From: Agromyces protaetiae | GTDB taxonomy: Bacteria > Actinomycetota > Actinomycetes > Actinomycetales > Microbacteriaceae | NCBI RefSeq assembly: GCF_004135405.1 | Contig: NZ_CP035491.1 | Span: forward strand, 1,984,001 to 2,048,000 | DNA length: 64,000 nt | Reading direction: 5' to 3' | Part shown: piece by piece, positions 17,744-29,543 of the stretch | Layout of the letters: each line of letters begins with the position of its first letter | How positions within the stretch are numbered: position 1 is the stretch's first letter | Notes under the pieces: generated by a model | The model's input: only the letters and a program-made list of their open reading frames with translations | The model's database searches: none | Told to the model about the DNA's origin: nothing | Translations under genes and position numbers: made by a program

Positions 17744-17768
17744 GTGGAGTGCCGGTTCAACGTGTGAG
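17744..17768. repeat. attR-like copy of the ychF 3' end
   Basis: This 25-base stretch repeats the ychF tail with one mismatch, eleven bases after the RhuM-Fic stop. Read in the ychF frame it would still encode the closing residues RFNV and the stop. It is therefore a remnant of a ychF end, not chance. Confidence 0.65.
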
Positions 17769-17906
17769 CGGGAAATGCAGCACCTCGGCTACCACGAGGA
17801 ACCGGCGGAGTTGGTCGATCTTCACAGGTGCCCTTCGTCGGTGCGCGCGGTCGAGGACGCGGCTTCGTTCAGGGTACGCCCACGGCTCGCAAGCTAGGTT
17901 TGACGC

Positions 17907-18284
17907 ATGCCCGAATCCCAGCAGCTTCCGCCGTGTCCCGAGTGCGCGAGCGAGTACACGTACGAGCAGGGGGCGTTGCTCGTGTGCCCGATGTGCGGGT
18001 ATGAGTGGGCGGCCGGCGCTTCGAATGCTGTTGAACACGGGGCGGATGTCTCCGACGCCCGCGTCGTCCACGACGCGGTCGGCAACGTGCTCGCCGACGG
18101 TGACACCGTGACCGTCGTGAAGGATCTGAAGGTCAAGGGCGCGGGCGGCGGCACCGTCAAGGTCGGCACGAAGGTCACGGGCATCCGGCTCATCACCGAT
18201 GGTGTCGGCGACCACGACATCGACGCAAAGGTGCCGGGCTTCGGCCAGATGCAGCTCAAGTCGAGCGTCGTCAAGAAGGCGTGA
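17907..18284 (+). CDS. yjdM: Zinc-ribbon PhnA/YjdM-domain protein
   Basis: This 125-residue protein has an N-terminal zinc ribbon ([10 protein letters not shown] then CPMCGYEW) and the C-terminal PhnA domain with [15 protein letters not shown] and GTKVTGIRL. The family was first linked to phosphonate growth but is widespread outside phosphonate operons. Its role is not settled. It is coupled to a small membrane protein by a GTGA overlap. Confidence 0.92.
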   Translation: MPESQQLPPCPECASEYTYEQGALLVCPMCGYEWAAGASNAVEHGADVSDARVVHDAVGNVLADGDTVTVVKDLKVKGAGGGTVKVGTKVTGIRLITDGVGDHDIDAKVPGFGQMQLKSSVVKKA

Positions 18285-18517
18285 GCGGATTGATGGATGC
18301 CGGTCAGATCTTCGCCGTCGTCTGGGGCGTGCTCGCCGTCGGCCTGGGCGTGCTCTTCATCGTGAAGCGCGAGGCCATCTCGGAACTCGCCAAACAGCAG
18401 GGGAGCGGGTTCATCGCGCGCACGCAGTCGCCGCGGCTGCTTCTCGGTGCAGGGGTCTTCTTCATCTGCGCCGGGCTGTTCGTGATCGTCGGGATGGTGA
18501 TCGTCGCGGTCCGGTGA
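18281..18517 (+). CDS. Small two-helix membrane protein
   Basis: This protein of 78 residues starts from GTG 18281, or 74 from ATG 18293. It has two membrane segments (about 8-27 and 52-77) joined by a short basic loop. I do not recognise the family. The GTGA overlap with the PhnA-domain gene indicates a shared transcript. Confidence 0.7.
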   Translation: MSGLMDAGQIFAVVWGVLAVGLGVLFIVKREAISELAKQQGSGFIARTQSPRLLLGAGVFFICAGLFVIVGMVIVAVR

Positions 18518-18740
18518 ACCGCGGGCGGTAGAACGATCGAGCTTCCTCAGCTGTTTGACGGCGGTCTCGGCGGAGAGCTTCTCGAGCGCCGGATCGGTCG
18601 ACTCGGATTGGCGGATTGTCATGGCGCACAGGATCGCGTGCTCCCGCCGACGCTGATCTCGCTCCTCGCTCACACTGTGGAACGTTCGCGCTCGCACCGA
18701 ACTGTTGGGGAGGCGTCAAACGCTCCGGTGACGGGTTCGC
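18518..18740. other. Intergenic stretch, possible decayed coding fragment
   Basis: This gap holds no gene I can defend. On the minus strand about 18530-18690 reads as a plausible helical peptide (MTIRQSESTDPALEKLSAE and onward), but it runs into antisense of the membrane protein gene. It may be the remains of a lost gene at the island edge. Confidence 0.3.
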
Positions 18741-19013
18741 TCAGCTGACCTTCTTGCGCTCACCCGCCGGGCCGCCGAACAGGTCGAGCGTGAGTCCGTC
18801 GAGGAAGTCTCCAGGCGGGGCATCCAGCGCATCGGCGATGCGCACGAGCGTGTGCACGCTCACCATCGCTCGGCCGCTTTCGTAGCTGCGGATGTTCGAC
18901 GAGTCGATGCCGCTCGTCGCCGCGAGCCAGTCCTGAGAGACGCCCATGCGTTTCCGCGCGTCCGCGATCCGTGCGCCGATATAGGCGGCGGCTTCGGACG
19001 GGACTCGGGGCAT
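18741..19013 (-). CDS. XRE family HTH regulator
   Basis: This 90-residue Cro/C1-type DNA-binding protein carries its HTH in residues ~12-65 (ARIADARKRMGVSQDWLA, then SGIDSSNIRSYESGRAMVS and LVRIADALD). A short tail (LFGGPAGERKKV) has no sensor domain. It is divergent from the six-gene defence operon with 95 bases between, the usual layout for a controller (C-protein-like) of a restriction or defence cluster. Control of that operon is inferred from position. Confidence 0.88.
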   Translation of the reverse strand: MPRVPSEAAAYIGARIADARKRMGVSQDWLAATSGIDSSNIRSYESGRAMVSVHTLVRIADALDAPPGDFLDGLTLDLFGGPAGERKKVS

Positions 19014-19108
19014 CCGTCAAGACTGTTCAACTCCGGTCGCTCGTGCCAGGGTGCATGTCGCCGGGTACAAGTACACTCAGGTTCTGTCTTCACGAAGGGG
19101 GGCCATGG
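19014..19108. promoter_or_regulatory. Divergent control region of the defence operon
   Basis: TACACT at 19072-19077 is a fair -10 for the rightward operon, without a clear -35. GTACAAGTAC at 19066-19075 overlaps it, with two GTAC half-sites, and could be the operator of the HTH protein encoded on the left. A purine-rich ribosome site (GAAGGGGG, from 19094) precedes the GTG start at 19109. Confidence 0.45.
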
Positions 19109-19747
19109 GTGTCCGATCCCGAGCGGCTGGTCAAGTCGCGCCAGCGCGTCGCCGATCACGGCGAGGTGTTCACGCCGCGGTGGCTCGTCGACGACATGCT
19201 TGACCTCGTCAAGGCCGAGACCGAGCGCATCGACTCGCGGTTCCTCGAGCCGGCGTGCGGGTCCGGCAACTTCCTCGTGCCGATCCTCGAGCGCAAGCTC
19301 GCGGCCGTCGAGGCGAAGTACGGGCGCAGCGACTTCGAGCGGCGCCACTACGCGCTCTTCGGCCTCATGTGCGTGTATGGCATCGAGTTGCTCGCCGACA
19401 ATGCGGCCGAGTGTCGGGAGAACCTCGCGGGTACTTTCGCCCGGTATCTCGATGTCTCAGCTGTCGACGTCTGGTCGAAGGCCGCAGCCGGGGTGCTCGC
19501 GGCGAACATCGTGCAAGGCGACGCGCTCGCGATGACGGATGCCTCGGGCGAGCCGATCACGTTCCCCGAGTGGGGCTATCTCGGCAAGGGCAAGTACCAG
19601 CGGCGCGACTTCCACTTCGAGAACCTCACCCAGCGGGCGTCTGTGCAGGGCACCCTCTTCGACGCGTTCGAGGAGCACGAGATCTTCACGCCGGTGCGGT
19701 CGTACCCCGTCATGTCGGTCGCCGAGATCGCGGGGGGCGCGGCATGA
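19109..19747 (+). CDS. N6-adenine methylase-like protein with SAM motif but no visible catalytic NPPY
   Basis: This 212-residue first gene of the defence operon starts at GTG 19109. GEVFTPRWLVDDMLDLV and motif I LEPACGSGNFLVPIL (near residue 49) are the N-terminal part of Eco57I/type I-like adenine methylases. No NPPY or DPPY motif IV follows. The last third (KGKYQRRDFHFENL, EHEIFTPVRSYP) belongs to no motif I know. A full methylase with NPPY is encoded two genes later. This protein may be a SAM-binding partner, a specificity factor or a truncated enzyme kept for another use. The ATGA overlap ties it to the next gene. Confidence 0.8.
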   Translation: MSDPERLVKSRQRVADHGEVFTPRWLVDDMLDLVKAETERIDSRFLEPACGSGNFLVPILERKLAAVEAKYGRSDFERRHYALFGLMCVYGIELLADNAAECRENLAGTFARYLDVSAVDVWSKAAAGVLAANIVQGDALAMTDASGEPITFPEWGYLGKGKYQRRDFHFENLTQRASVQGTLFDAFEEHEIFTPVRSYPVMSVAEIAGGAA

Positions 19748-21921
19748 GAACCGACGTCGTCAAACCTCAGGAGATCTTCTTCAACCCGACCCGGCTGACG
19801 GTTCCGCTGTTCCAGCGCCCGTATGTGTGGGCGCAGCAGGAGCAATGGAAGCCGCTGTGGGACGACATCGTCCGGCTGATCGACGTGATCGAGAGCCACA
19901 ATCACAACGCGACGCACTTCCTGGGCGCGATCGTCATCCAGCATGGCCCTCCCAAACTCGGCGGACTGCCGACGTGGAACGTCATCGACGGGCAACAACG
20001 CCTCACGACGCTCCAACTGCTGCTCGATGCGCTGCATGCGCAGTTGGAGCTGCGAGGGCTGCACGACTTGGCCGATCGGGTGCTTCCGCTGGTCGAGAAC
20101 CCGAGGAGCTACCGCAAGTCCGTCGAAGACCGCTACAAGTTGTGGCCGACCAATCGCGATCGCGACGCGTTCAGCGCCGTGATGTCGGCGCCTTCCCCCG
20201 TGGCCTATGCCTCGCTTCCGGCATCCCGTCTGCGCGACGCCCACCGCTACTTCTCGGAAGAGATCGGCGAGTGGCTGGGCGGTGACGATCTCGAGCAGCG
20301 CGCGACGCTGCTGGTCGGAGCGCTGACCGAACGGCTCGAGATCGCGAGCATCCGGCTCGACGCCGACGAAGACGCACAGGCGATCTTCGAGACGCTCAAC
20401 GCGCGCGGCACCCCGCTGTCGGCCGCCGACCTGATCAAGAACTTCGTCTTCCAGCAGGTCGACGCCGATCGGGCCGAGCGCGCCTACGTCTCGCACTGGG
20501 CGGAGTTCGAGACTCCGTGGTGGGAGGCCGTGATCACGTCGGGGCGTCTCAAGAACCCCCGCGCGTCGCTCTTCCTCTGGCAGTGGCTCGTCGCGCGGAC
20601 CCTCAGCGACTTTCCCATCCGCGAGGTCTTCACGCAGTTCAAGTACTACGTCACCACAGTCGAGAAAGACGTCGACGTGCTGCTGCCGCGCGTGCGCGCT
20701 GCCGCCGACCGCTACCGCACCGTGATCGAGCGCTCGGAGAATCCGGTCGGCGAGCTCACCCGTGCCCAGCTCTTCAGCTATCGGGTCGGCACGCTCGATT
20801 CCGAGATCAGCCGACCGCTCCTCATCTGGCTCGAAGAGCCCGAGCAGGCCGATCTCCCCTCGTCGGTCCGCGACCGCATCCTCGAGGTGCTCGAGAGCTG
20901 GTTCGTGCGCCGCGCGCTCGTCAAGGCGCCGTCGCAAGGCTCCAACCGGTTCCTCGCCGATCTGCTGCAGTACCTGAGCCGGGCGCCGAAGGAGCGGTTG
21001 GACGAGGCGGTCGAGGAGTTCCTCGTCGCGAACCACACCGTGGTCGGCTATTGGCCCGGTGACGACGAGGTGCGTGCGGCGCTGACCGACGCGAACATGT
21101 ACGGAAACTACCGTCGCGGCCGCGTGCGGATGGTGCTCGAAGCGCTTGAAGACCACAAGCGTGGCTACCCGGGCGCGAACCCGCTGGCGATGGGGCCCAT
21201 CGTGCGAGGCAAGGCGACGGTCGAGCACCTCATGCCGCAGAAGTGGCGCACCCACTGGCACGACGACCTCACTGACGAAGAGGCCCGGCACCGCGACGCG
21301 GTCGTCCAGCAGCTCGGAAACCTCACGATCGTCACGCAAGCCCTGAACAGCAAGGTGTCGAACGGCCCGTGGGCGCACAAGCGCGCGCACTTCCTTACCT
21401 CCGACGATGTGCTGATCACCAAAGAGGCGCTCGCGCTCGCCGGCGACGGCGAGTGGAACGAACGTGCGATCGCCTCTCGCACGGCGACGATGATCGCGCA
21501 GATCTGTGCGCTCTGGCCGGCTCCCGCGGGCCATGTGGGGCTGGCCGCCCCGCCGCCGGCACCCGTGACCCGTGCGTCGGTCGACCTCGCACAGCTCATC
21601 GACGCGGGCTGGCTCGACGCCGGAACGGCACTCGTGCCGGCGCTCCAGGGATATCTCGGCAGGGCGGAGGCCGAGGTGTCGCAAGACGGCCGCATCTTCC
21701 TCGACGGCGTCGCGTACAACACCCCCAGCGCGGCGGCGCGTTCGCTCTATGCAGGGAAGGGCGCGATCAACGGGTGGTGGTTCTGGGGCGTCGCGGGCAC
21801 CGACCGTCGGCTGACCGACGTGCGCGCCGACTACCTCGCCAGCTTGGGCGACGACGAGCTCGACGATGCCGAGCTCGACGATGCCGAGGTCGTCGACGAC
21901 GTCGACGAGGTCGAGGCGTGA
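19744..21921 (+). CDS. GmrSD-like DUF262-DUF1524 protein with C-terminal RAMA domain
   Basis: This 725-residue protein resembles type IV, modification-sensing nucleases (GmrSD, SspE, BrxU). The DUF262 domain (residues ~8-240) has VPLFQRPYVW and the DGQQRLTT motif (near 82) that hydrolyses NTP in this family. DUF1524 has the HNH-like VEHLMPQKW (near 493) followed by LGNLTIVTQALNSKVSN. Residues ~612-712 form a RAMA-type domain ending with PSAAARSLYAGKGAINGWWF, found in restriction-associated proteins. A very acidic Asp/Glu tail closes the protein. GTGA overlaps lead into the methylase gene. It probably cuts or senses DNA by its modification state, as inferred from the family. Confidence 0.87.
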   Translation: MRTDVVKPQEIFFNPTRLTVPLFQRPYVWAQQEQWKPLWDDIVRLIDVIESHNHNATHFLGAIVIQHGPPKLGGLPTWNVIDGQQRLTTLQLLLDALHAQLELRGLHDLADRVLPLVENPRSYRKSVEDRYKLWPTNRDRDAFSAVMSAPSPVAYASLPASRLRDAHRYFSEEIGEWLGGDDLEQRATLLVGALTERLEIASIRLDADEDAQAIFETLNARGTPLSAADLIKNFVFQQVDADRAERAYVSHWAEFETPWWEAVITSGRLKNPRASLFLWQWLVARTLSDFPIREVFTQFKYYVTTVEKDVDVLLPRVRAAADRYRTVIERSENPVGELTRAQLFSYRVGTLDSEISRPLLIWLEEPEQADLPSSVRDRILEVLESWFVRRALVKAPSQGSNRFLADLLQYLSRAPKERLDEAVEEFLVANHTVVGYWPGDDEVRAALTDANMYGNYRRGRVRMVLEALEDHKRGYPGANPLAMGPIVRGKATVEHLMPQKWRTHWHDDLTDEEARHRDAVVQQLGNLTIVTQALNSKVSNGPWAHKRAHFLTSDDVLITKEALALAGDGEWNERAIASRTATMIAQICALWPAPAGHVGLAAPPPAPVTRASVDLAQLIDAGWLDAGTALVPALQGYLGRAEAEVSQDGRIFLDGVAYNTPSAAARSLYAGKGAINGWWFWGVAGTDRRLTDVRADYLASLGDDELDDAELDDAEVVDDVDEVEA

Positions 21922-23604
21922 GCACGGCGACGGATGCCTCGGGCAAGGCCTCGTTCGCGCTGCGCGGCCATAACCCCGACGTGCTCACGTGCATCGCGAA
22001 CCTCTCGAACGACGAGGTGTTCACGCCGCCCGAGCTCGCGAACCAGATGCTCGACACGCTCGAGAAGGCGTGGGCCGAGTCGAACGGCGGAGCATCCATC
22101 TGGTCCGACCCGAACGTGACGTTCCTCGATCCGTTCACGAAGTCGGGCGTCTTCCTCCGCGAGATCACGGCACGCCTGACCGAACGGCTCGCCGACGCGA
22201 TCCCCGACCTGCAGGAGCGCGTCGACCACATCCTCACGAAGCAGGTCTTCGGCATCGGCATCACGCAGTTGACCGCGCTCCTCGCCCGCCGCAGCGTCTA
22301 CTGCTCGAAGGATGCCACGGGGTCGCACTCGATCGCGAAGAGCTTCGACCGCGACTGGGGCAACATCTGGTTCGAACGGACCGAGCACACGTGGGTCGGG
22401 CGCAAGCGCGTGTTCCGCGTGCACCCGACGACGGGGCGTGAGGTCTCGGTCGAACTGCGGGGCACCGGCAAGTGCAAGTACTGCGGTGCCGGCGGCGAGT
22501 ACGACCGCGCCGAAGTGCTCGAGACCCACGCGTACGCCTTCATCCACACAGACGACATCAACGCTCGCATCAATGAGCTGTTCGGAGCCGAATTGCAGTT
22601 CGACGTCATCATCGGGAATCCGCCGTACCAGCTTGGCGACGGTGGGTTCGGCACGAGTGCGGCGCCCATCTACCAGGAGTTCGTCGAGCAAGCGAAGGCG
22701 CTGGATCCCAGGTTCCTCTCGATGATCATTCCCTCGCGCTGGTTCGCCGGTGGCAAGGGCCTTGATGACTTCCGGGAATCGATGCTGACGGACGATCGAC
22801 TGCGATCCATCGACGACTACCTGAGTGCGTCGGATGTCTTCCCGGGCGTCGGGCTCAAAGGCGGCGTATGTCACTTCCTCTGGAATCGAGACCACCCTGG
22901 CGATTCCAGAGTGTCGACGCACTTCGCCGGGTGGGAGGACTCTGTCGCTGTCCGGCCGTTGCTCGAACCAGGTGCGGATGTGTTCATTCGGTTCAACGAG
23001 GGGCTATCGATCCTGAAGAAGGTCATGGCGGTAGAACGCCGCGACGAGACATCTCTGTCCCTGCCGGAGCAGAAGCGTTTCGAACGACTCGTCAGTTCGC
23101 GCAAGCCGTTCGGCCTTGAGACGACCTTCAAGGGCAAGGTCACCGCCGCTGACGGAGACCTCCGCGTCTTTCAGAACGGCGGAATCGGCCATATCCCGAG
23201 AGTGGATGTGCCCAGCGGCGTTCAGTACATCGACAAGTGGAAGCTGTTCGCAGGGTATGCAGCGCCCGGTACTGGAAACAAGGACAGCTATCCTCACCGG
23301 ATCATCGGCACTCCCTTTCTCGGGGAGCCTGGAGAGATCTCGTCGGAGACATACCTCTGTATCGGTCCTTTTGAGTCGAAGCCTGAGGCGCAGAGCGCTC
23401 TCTCATACATCTCCTGCAGGTTGACCAGACTCCTGATCCTCCTGCACAAGCCATCCCAGCACGTCACGCGCAAGGTCTATGCATTCGTGCCGACCCAAGA
23501 CTGGACGAAGGAGTGGACCGACGAAGAGCTCTACGCGAAGTACGGTCTCTCCGAGGACGAGATCGCATTCGTCGAGAAGCTCGTTCGCCCGATGGACGTC
23601 GCGG

Positions 23605-23612
<8 letters not shown>
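21918..23612 (+). CDS. Eco57I-like N6-adenine DNA methyltransferase
   Basis: This 564-residue adenine methylase starts at GTG 21918 and overlaps the upstream gene. DEVFTPPELANQML leads into motif I (LDPFTKSGVFLREI, near 69). A Cys pair (CKYCGAGG, near 185) may bind zinc. Motif IV is IIGNPPYQLGDG (NPPY at ~234-237). The C-terminal half is the target-recognition region and ends close to the helicase start (8-base overlap). Bases ~22560-23480, from motif IV through the recognition region, are visibly less GC-biased than the flanking DNA, suggesting exchange of the recognition domain. It may protect self DNA from the helicase-nuclease that follows. Confidence 0.92.
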
Positions 23613-26142
<2,530 letters not shown>

Positions 26143-26188
26143 CGGTGGACGAAGAAGCGAAGCAGAGAGAACCGGGAGACAAAACCAG

Positions 26189-27358
26189 GTGGAAGTGAAC
26201 AGATCGCTCGAGCAGCACATCGCCGTGTTCGGCGAGAGCGGCAGCGGGAAGACCGTGCTGCTGTCGTCGTTCTACGGGCCGACGCAGGAGCCGGGCTTTG
26301 CGAAGGAGAACCTGTACGAGGTGATCGCGGAGAGTGCATCACAGGGGCTGACGCTTCATCAGAACTATCTCGGCATGCGCAACGACGCCCGCGCCCCCGA
26401 GCCGAACAGGTTCCGGTCCCACAGCTACGCGTTCAGGGTCAAGCCCAAGGTGAACCCCGACTCCAGAGCGCAGCGGGCGCAGCCGGTCGACAACCTGCGT
26501 CTCGTGTGGCACGACTACCCGGGTGAGTGGTTCGAGCAGGATGTCGAGGGCGAAGAGGCGCAGCGCCGCGTCGATACCTTCCGCTCGTTGCTCGGCTCCG
26601 ACGTTGCGTTCCTGCTCGTCGATGCGCAGCGTCTGATCGACAACGTCGGGCAGGAAGAGCGCTATCTGAAGTCGCTGTTCAGCAACTTCCGGACCGGCTT
26701 GGTGCGGCTCGAGGACGAGATCCTGGTCGGCGGCCAGCCGCTCGTCGAGTTTCCGCGCATCTGGGTCGTTGCGCTGTCGAAGGCCGATCTCCTCCCAGAC
26801 CTCGACGTGCAGGCTTTCAAAGAACTCATCGTGCTCAAGGCCGCGGGCGAGTTGAGCATGCTAACTGACACGATCCGAGACATGGTTCAGGGTGGGGCTG
26901 CGCTGTCGGTCGGTGACGACTTCGTACTGTTCTCCTCGGCGAAGTTCTCGCCCGAGAAGATCGACCTTACTTCGCCGATCGGCCTGGATCTGATCCTTCC
27001 GCTCGCCGCGATCCTGCCCTTCGAACGGCACGCACGGTGGATCGAACAGCGGGCTGCGAACAAACTCCCTGAGAAGGTCGTCGAGAACCTGTTCGCCGGG
27101 GCAAGCGTCCTTGTCGGCTTGCTGCTGACCAAGCGGTTCAACATGCCCGGCCCCGTCGGCCTGGTGGTCGGCCTGGTGACATCTGTGTTCTCGAAGGATG
27201 TGATCGAAGGCCTCCTGAACATGGCGAGAGAGAAGCTCGAGGATGCCAGGAGTCGGGCGCTCGAGAAGAAGGAGTACTTCACCGCGGTGCTCACGGGGTT
27301 CCGACTCGCCCTCATCGAGGGCGAGGAGCGTCGAGTGTTGCGGCTGAGCCGCCGGTGA
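26189..27358 (+). CDS. TRAFAC-like P-loop GTPase with membrane segments
   Basis: This 389-residue protein starts at GTG 26189 after GGGAGA (another in-frame GTG lies at 26195). Motifs are G1 GESGSGKT (15-22), a DYPGEWFE block in the G3 position (108-111 region) and ALSKADLLPD as a G4 variant (SKAD, 197-200). Around residues 300-335 two hydrophobic stretches (LFAGASVLVGLLL, VGLVVGLVTSVF) suggest membrane attachment. It lies 46 bases after the helicase gene. Codon bias is weaker than in the core genome. Similar GTPases occur in bacterial conflict systems as switches for effector modules, so a sensor or signalling role is possible but unproven. Confidence 0.72.
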   Translation: MEVNRSLEQHIAVFGESGSGKTVLLSSFYGPTQEPGFAKENLYEVIAESASQGLTLHQNYLGMRNDARAPEPNRFRSHSYAFRVKPKVNPDSRAQRAQPVDNLRLVWHDYPGEWFEQDVEGEEAQRRVDTFRSLLGSDVAFLLVDAQRLIDNVGQEERYLKSLFSNFRTGLVRLEDEILVGGQPLVEFPRIWVVALSKADLLPDLDVQAFKELIVLKAAGELSMLTDTIRDMVQGGAALSVGDDFVLFSSAKFSPEKIDLTSPIGLDLILPLAAILPFERHARWIEQRAANKLPEKVVENLFAGASVLVGLLLTKRFNMPGPVGLVVGLVTSVFSKDVIEGLLNMAREKLEDARSRALEKKEYFTAVLTGFRLALIEGEERRVLRLSRR

Positions 27359-27696
27359 GCCTGATATGGGCGACACGAGGTAGGACGTGGGGCTTCCGCT
27401 TCCTCAGAACCGGTGGGTTGGGCGATCCGCTTCCGACGTACGAGACCGCATTCGCTGATCTTCAAGGGCGACGCCAAGGAGTTGCTCGTGTCGGTGAACG
27501 CGTCGCGTTGCGGTTCGTCGACCCCGAGGGGCGCACCGATCGCGCGGGCCGGATCATCCCGCATGACTTCGTGCTGTCCGGCGAGCTTGCAGAGCGAGTC
27601 GGGTCGGTCGAAGACGGCCTCGCGGAGGTCTGGCCGCTCGTCGCCGACGAGTACGCTCGGGTGTGGGATCTCGCCTCGCCGCCCTCGGCGGAGTGA
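27355..27696 (+). CDS. Small protein coupled to the GTPase gene, unknown function
   Basis: This 113-residue protein starts at GTG 27355, overlapping the GTPase stop as GTGA. It begins SLIWATRGRTWGFRFL and has a predicted beta-rich middle (VALRFVDPEGRTDRAGRII). There is no signal peptide or membrane helix. I do not recognise the family. Strict coupling implies that it works with the GTPase, perhaps as a partner or regulator. Confidence 0.75.
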   Translation: MSLIWATRGRTWGFRFLRTGGLGDPLPTYETAFADLQGRRQGVARVGERVALRFVDPEGRTDRAGRIIPHDFVLSGELAERVGSVEDGLAEVWPLVADEYARVWDLASPPSAE

Positions 27697-27724
27697 GGGC
27701 CACGACCCGGGCTACCGTTGAAGC

Positions 27725-29428
27725 GTGACTGCAACACTCGTGGCCCAGGGCCTCGCCGGCGGATACGCGCACCGCACGCTCTTCGACGACCTCGACCTGA
27801 CGGTCGCCCCGGGCGACGTGATCGGCGTGGTCGGCGCGAACGGGGCGGGCAAGTCGACGCTCCTCGGCATCCTCGGCGGGGTGATCGCGCCGCTCGCGGG
27901 CACGGTGTCGCTCGCGCCGTCCGACGCGTTCGTCGGGTGGCTTCCACAGGAGCACGAGCGCGTCGAGGGCGAGACGGTCGGGCAGTACGTCGCCCGGCGC
28001 ACGGGGTGCGCCGAGGCATCCGCTCGAATGGATGCTGCGGCCGAACTGCTCGCCGCGAGCGACGTGCCCGCCGGGGTGAACCCCGGCGAGGAGTACTCGG
28101 TCGCCCTCGAACGCTGGCTCGCGTCGGGCGCGGCCGATCTCGACGAGCGGTTGCCTGCGGTGCTCGCCGAGCTGGGGCTCGACCGGACGCACGGCGGCGA
28201 CGCGACGAAGGACAGCGCCGGCGAGACATCCGCCGCAGTGACCGTCGACTCCCTCATGACCGGCCTTTCGGGCGGCCAGGCTGCCCGGGTCGGTCTCGCA
28301 GCCCTCATCTGCTCGCGGTTCGACCTCGTGCTGCTCGACGAGCCCACGAACGACCTCGACCTCGACGGGCTCGCGCGTCTCGAGGCGTTCGTGCAGGGCC
28401 TGCGCGGGGGAGTGGTGCTCGTCAGCCACGATCGCGAGTTCCTCGCACGCACGGTCACGAAGGTGCTCGAGCTCGATCTCGCCCAGCATTCCAACCGGCT
28501 CTACGGGGGCGGCTACGACAGCTATCTCGAAGAACGTGCGACCGTGCGTCGGCACGCGCGCGAGGACTACGAGGAGTTCGCCGCGAAGAAGGCCGACCTC
28601 GTCGCGCGAGCACGCGTGCAGCGTGAGTGGTCGAGCCAGGGCGTTCGTAACGCGATGAAGAAGTCGCCCGACAACGACAAGATCCGGCGCAAGGGGTCGA
28701 TGGAGTCGAGCGAGAAGCAGGCGCAGAAGGTGCGCCAGATGGAGAGCCGCATCGCCCGCCTCGAAGAGGTCGAGGAACCGCGCAAGGAATGGAAGCTCGA
28801 GTTCACGATCGGCCAGGCGCCCAGGTCGTCGGCCGTCGTCGCGACGCTCGCCGAGGCATCCGTCGCCCGCGGCGACTTCACGCTGGGGCCCGTGTCGCTG
28901 CAGGTGAACGGCGGTGATCGCGTCGGCATCACCGGTCCGAACGGCGCCGGCAAGTCGACGCTGCTCGGTCTCCTGCTCGGTCGCGTCGAGCCTGACTCGG
29001 GCCGCGCGAGCCTCGGGTCGTCGGTCGCGATCGGCGAGATCGACCAGGCGCGGTCGCTCTTCGTCGGGCGGAGGCCGCTCGCCGACGCCTTCGAAGCGCT
29101 CGTGCCCGAGTACTCCGCTGGCGAGGTGCGTACCCTGCTCGCGAAGTTCGGGCTCAAGGCCGACCACGTCGGCCGGCCCGTCGACGAGCTCTCACCCGGC
29201 GAGCGCACTCGCGCGGGAATGGCGCTGCTGCAGGCGCGCGGCGTCAACGTGCTCGTGCTCGACGAGCCCACGAATCACCTCGACCTGCCCGCGATCGAAC
29301 AGCTCGAGCAGGCGCTCGAAAGCTACGAGGGCACGCTGCTCCTCGTGACGCACGACCGGCGGATGCTCGAGCACGTGCGGCTCGACCGGCGGTGGAGTGT
29401 CGAGGGCGGGCGCGTCACCGAGGGGTGA
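27725..29428 (+). CDS. ABC-F family ATPase
   Basis: This 567-residue soluble protein has two ABC domains and no membrane part, starting at GTG 27725. Walker A motifs are GANGAGKST (near 40) and GPNGAGKST (near 407). Signatures are LSGGQAARV and LSPGERTRA, with Walker B LLLDEPTNDLD and LVLDEPTNHLD. The linker around 270-360 is charged and coiled (SSEKQAQKVRQMESRIARLEE region), as in ribosome-acting ABC-F proteins. Such proteins bind the ribosomal E site for translation control or antibiotic protection. Which of the two applies here cannot be told. Confidence 0.92.
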   Translation: MTATLVAQGLAGGYAHRTLFDDLDLTVAPGDVIGVVGANGAGKSTLLGILGGVIAPLAGTVSLAPSDAFVGWLPQEHERVEGETVGQYVARRTGCAEASARMDAAAELLAASDVPAGVNPGEEYSVALERWLASGAADLDERLPAVLAELGLDRTHGGDATKDSAGETSAAVTVDSLMTGLSGGQAARVGLAALICSRFDLVLLDEPTNDLDLDGLARLEAFVQGLRGGVVLVSHDREFLARTVTKVLELDLAQHSNRLYGGGYDSYLEERATVRRHAREDYEEFAAKKADLVARARVQREWSSQGVRNAMKKSPDNDKIRRKGSMESSEKQAQKVRQMESRIARLEEVEEPRKEWKLEFTIGQAPRSSAVVATLAEASVARGDFTLGPVSLQVNGGDRVGITGPNGAGKSTLLGLLLGRVEPDSGRASLGSSVAIGEIDQARSLFVGRRPLADAFEALVPEYSAGEVRTLLAKFGLKADHVGRPVDELSPGERTRAGMALLQARGVNVLVLDEPTNHLDLPAIEQLEQALESYEGTLLLVTHDRRMLEHVRLDRRWSVEGGRVTEG

Positions 29429-29543
29429 GCTTTGCGCACGGTGGGGGATGCCTCGTGCGCAGACCTTCTCGATGGCCGAGAACCGAGCCGGACTCGGAGC
29501 GCTCCGTCCATAAAGACGAATAATGCGCGGGTTTCAGGCGCTA

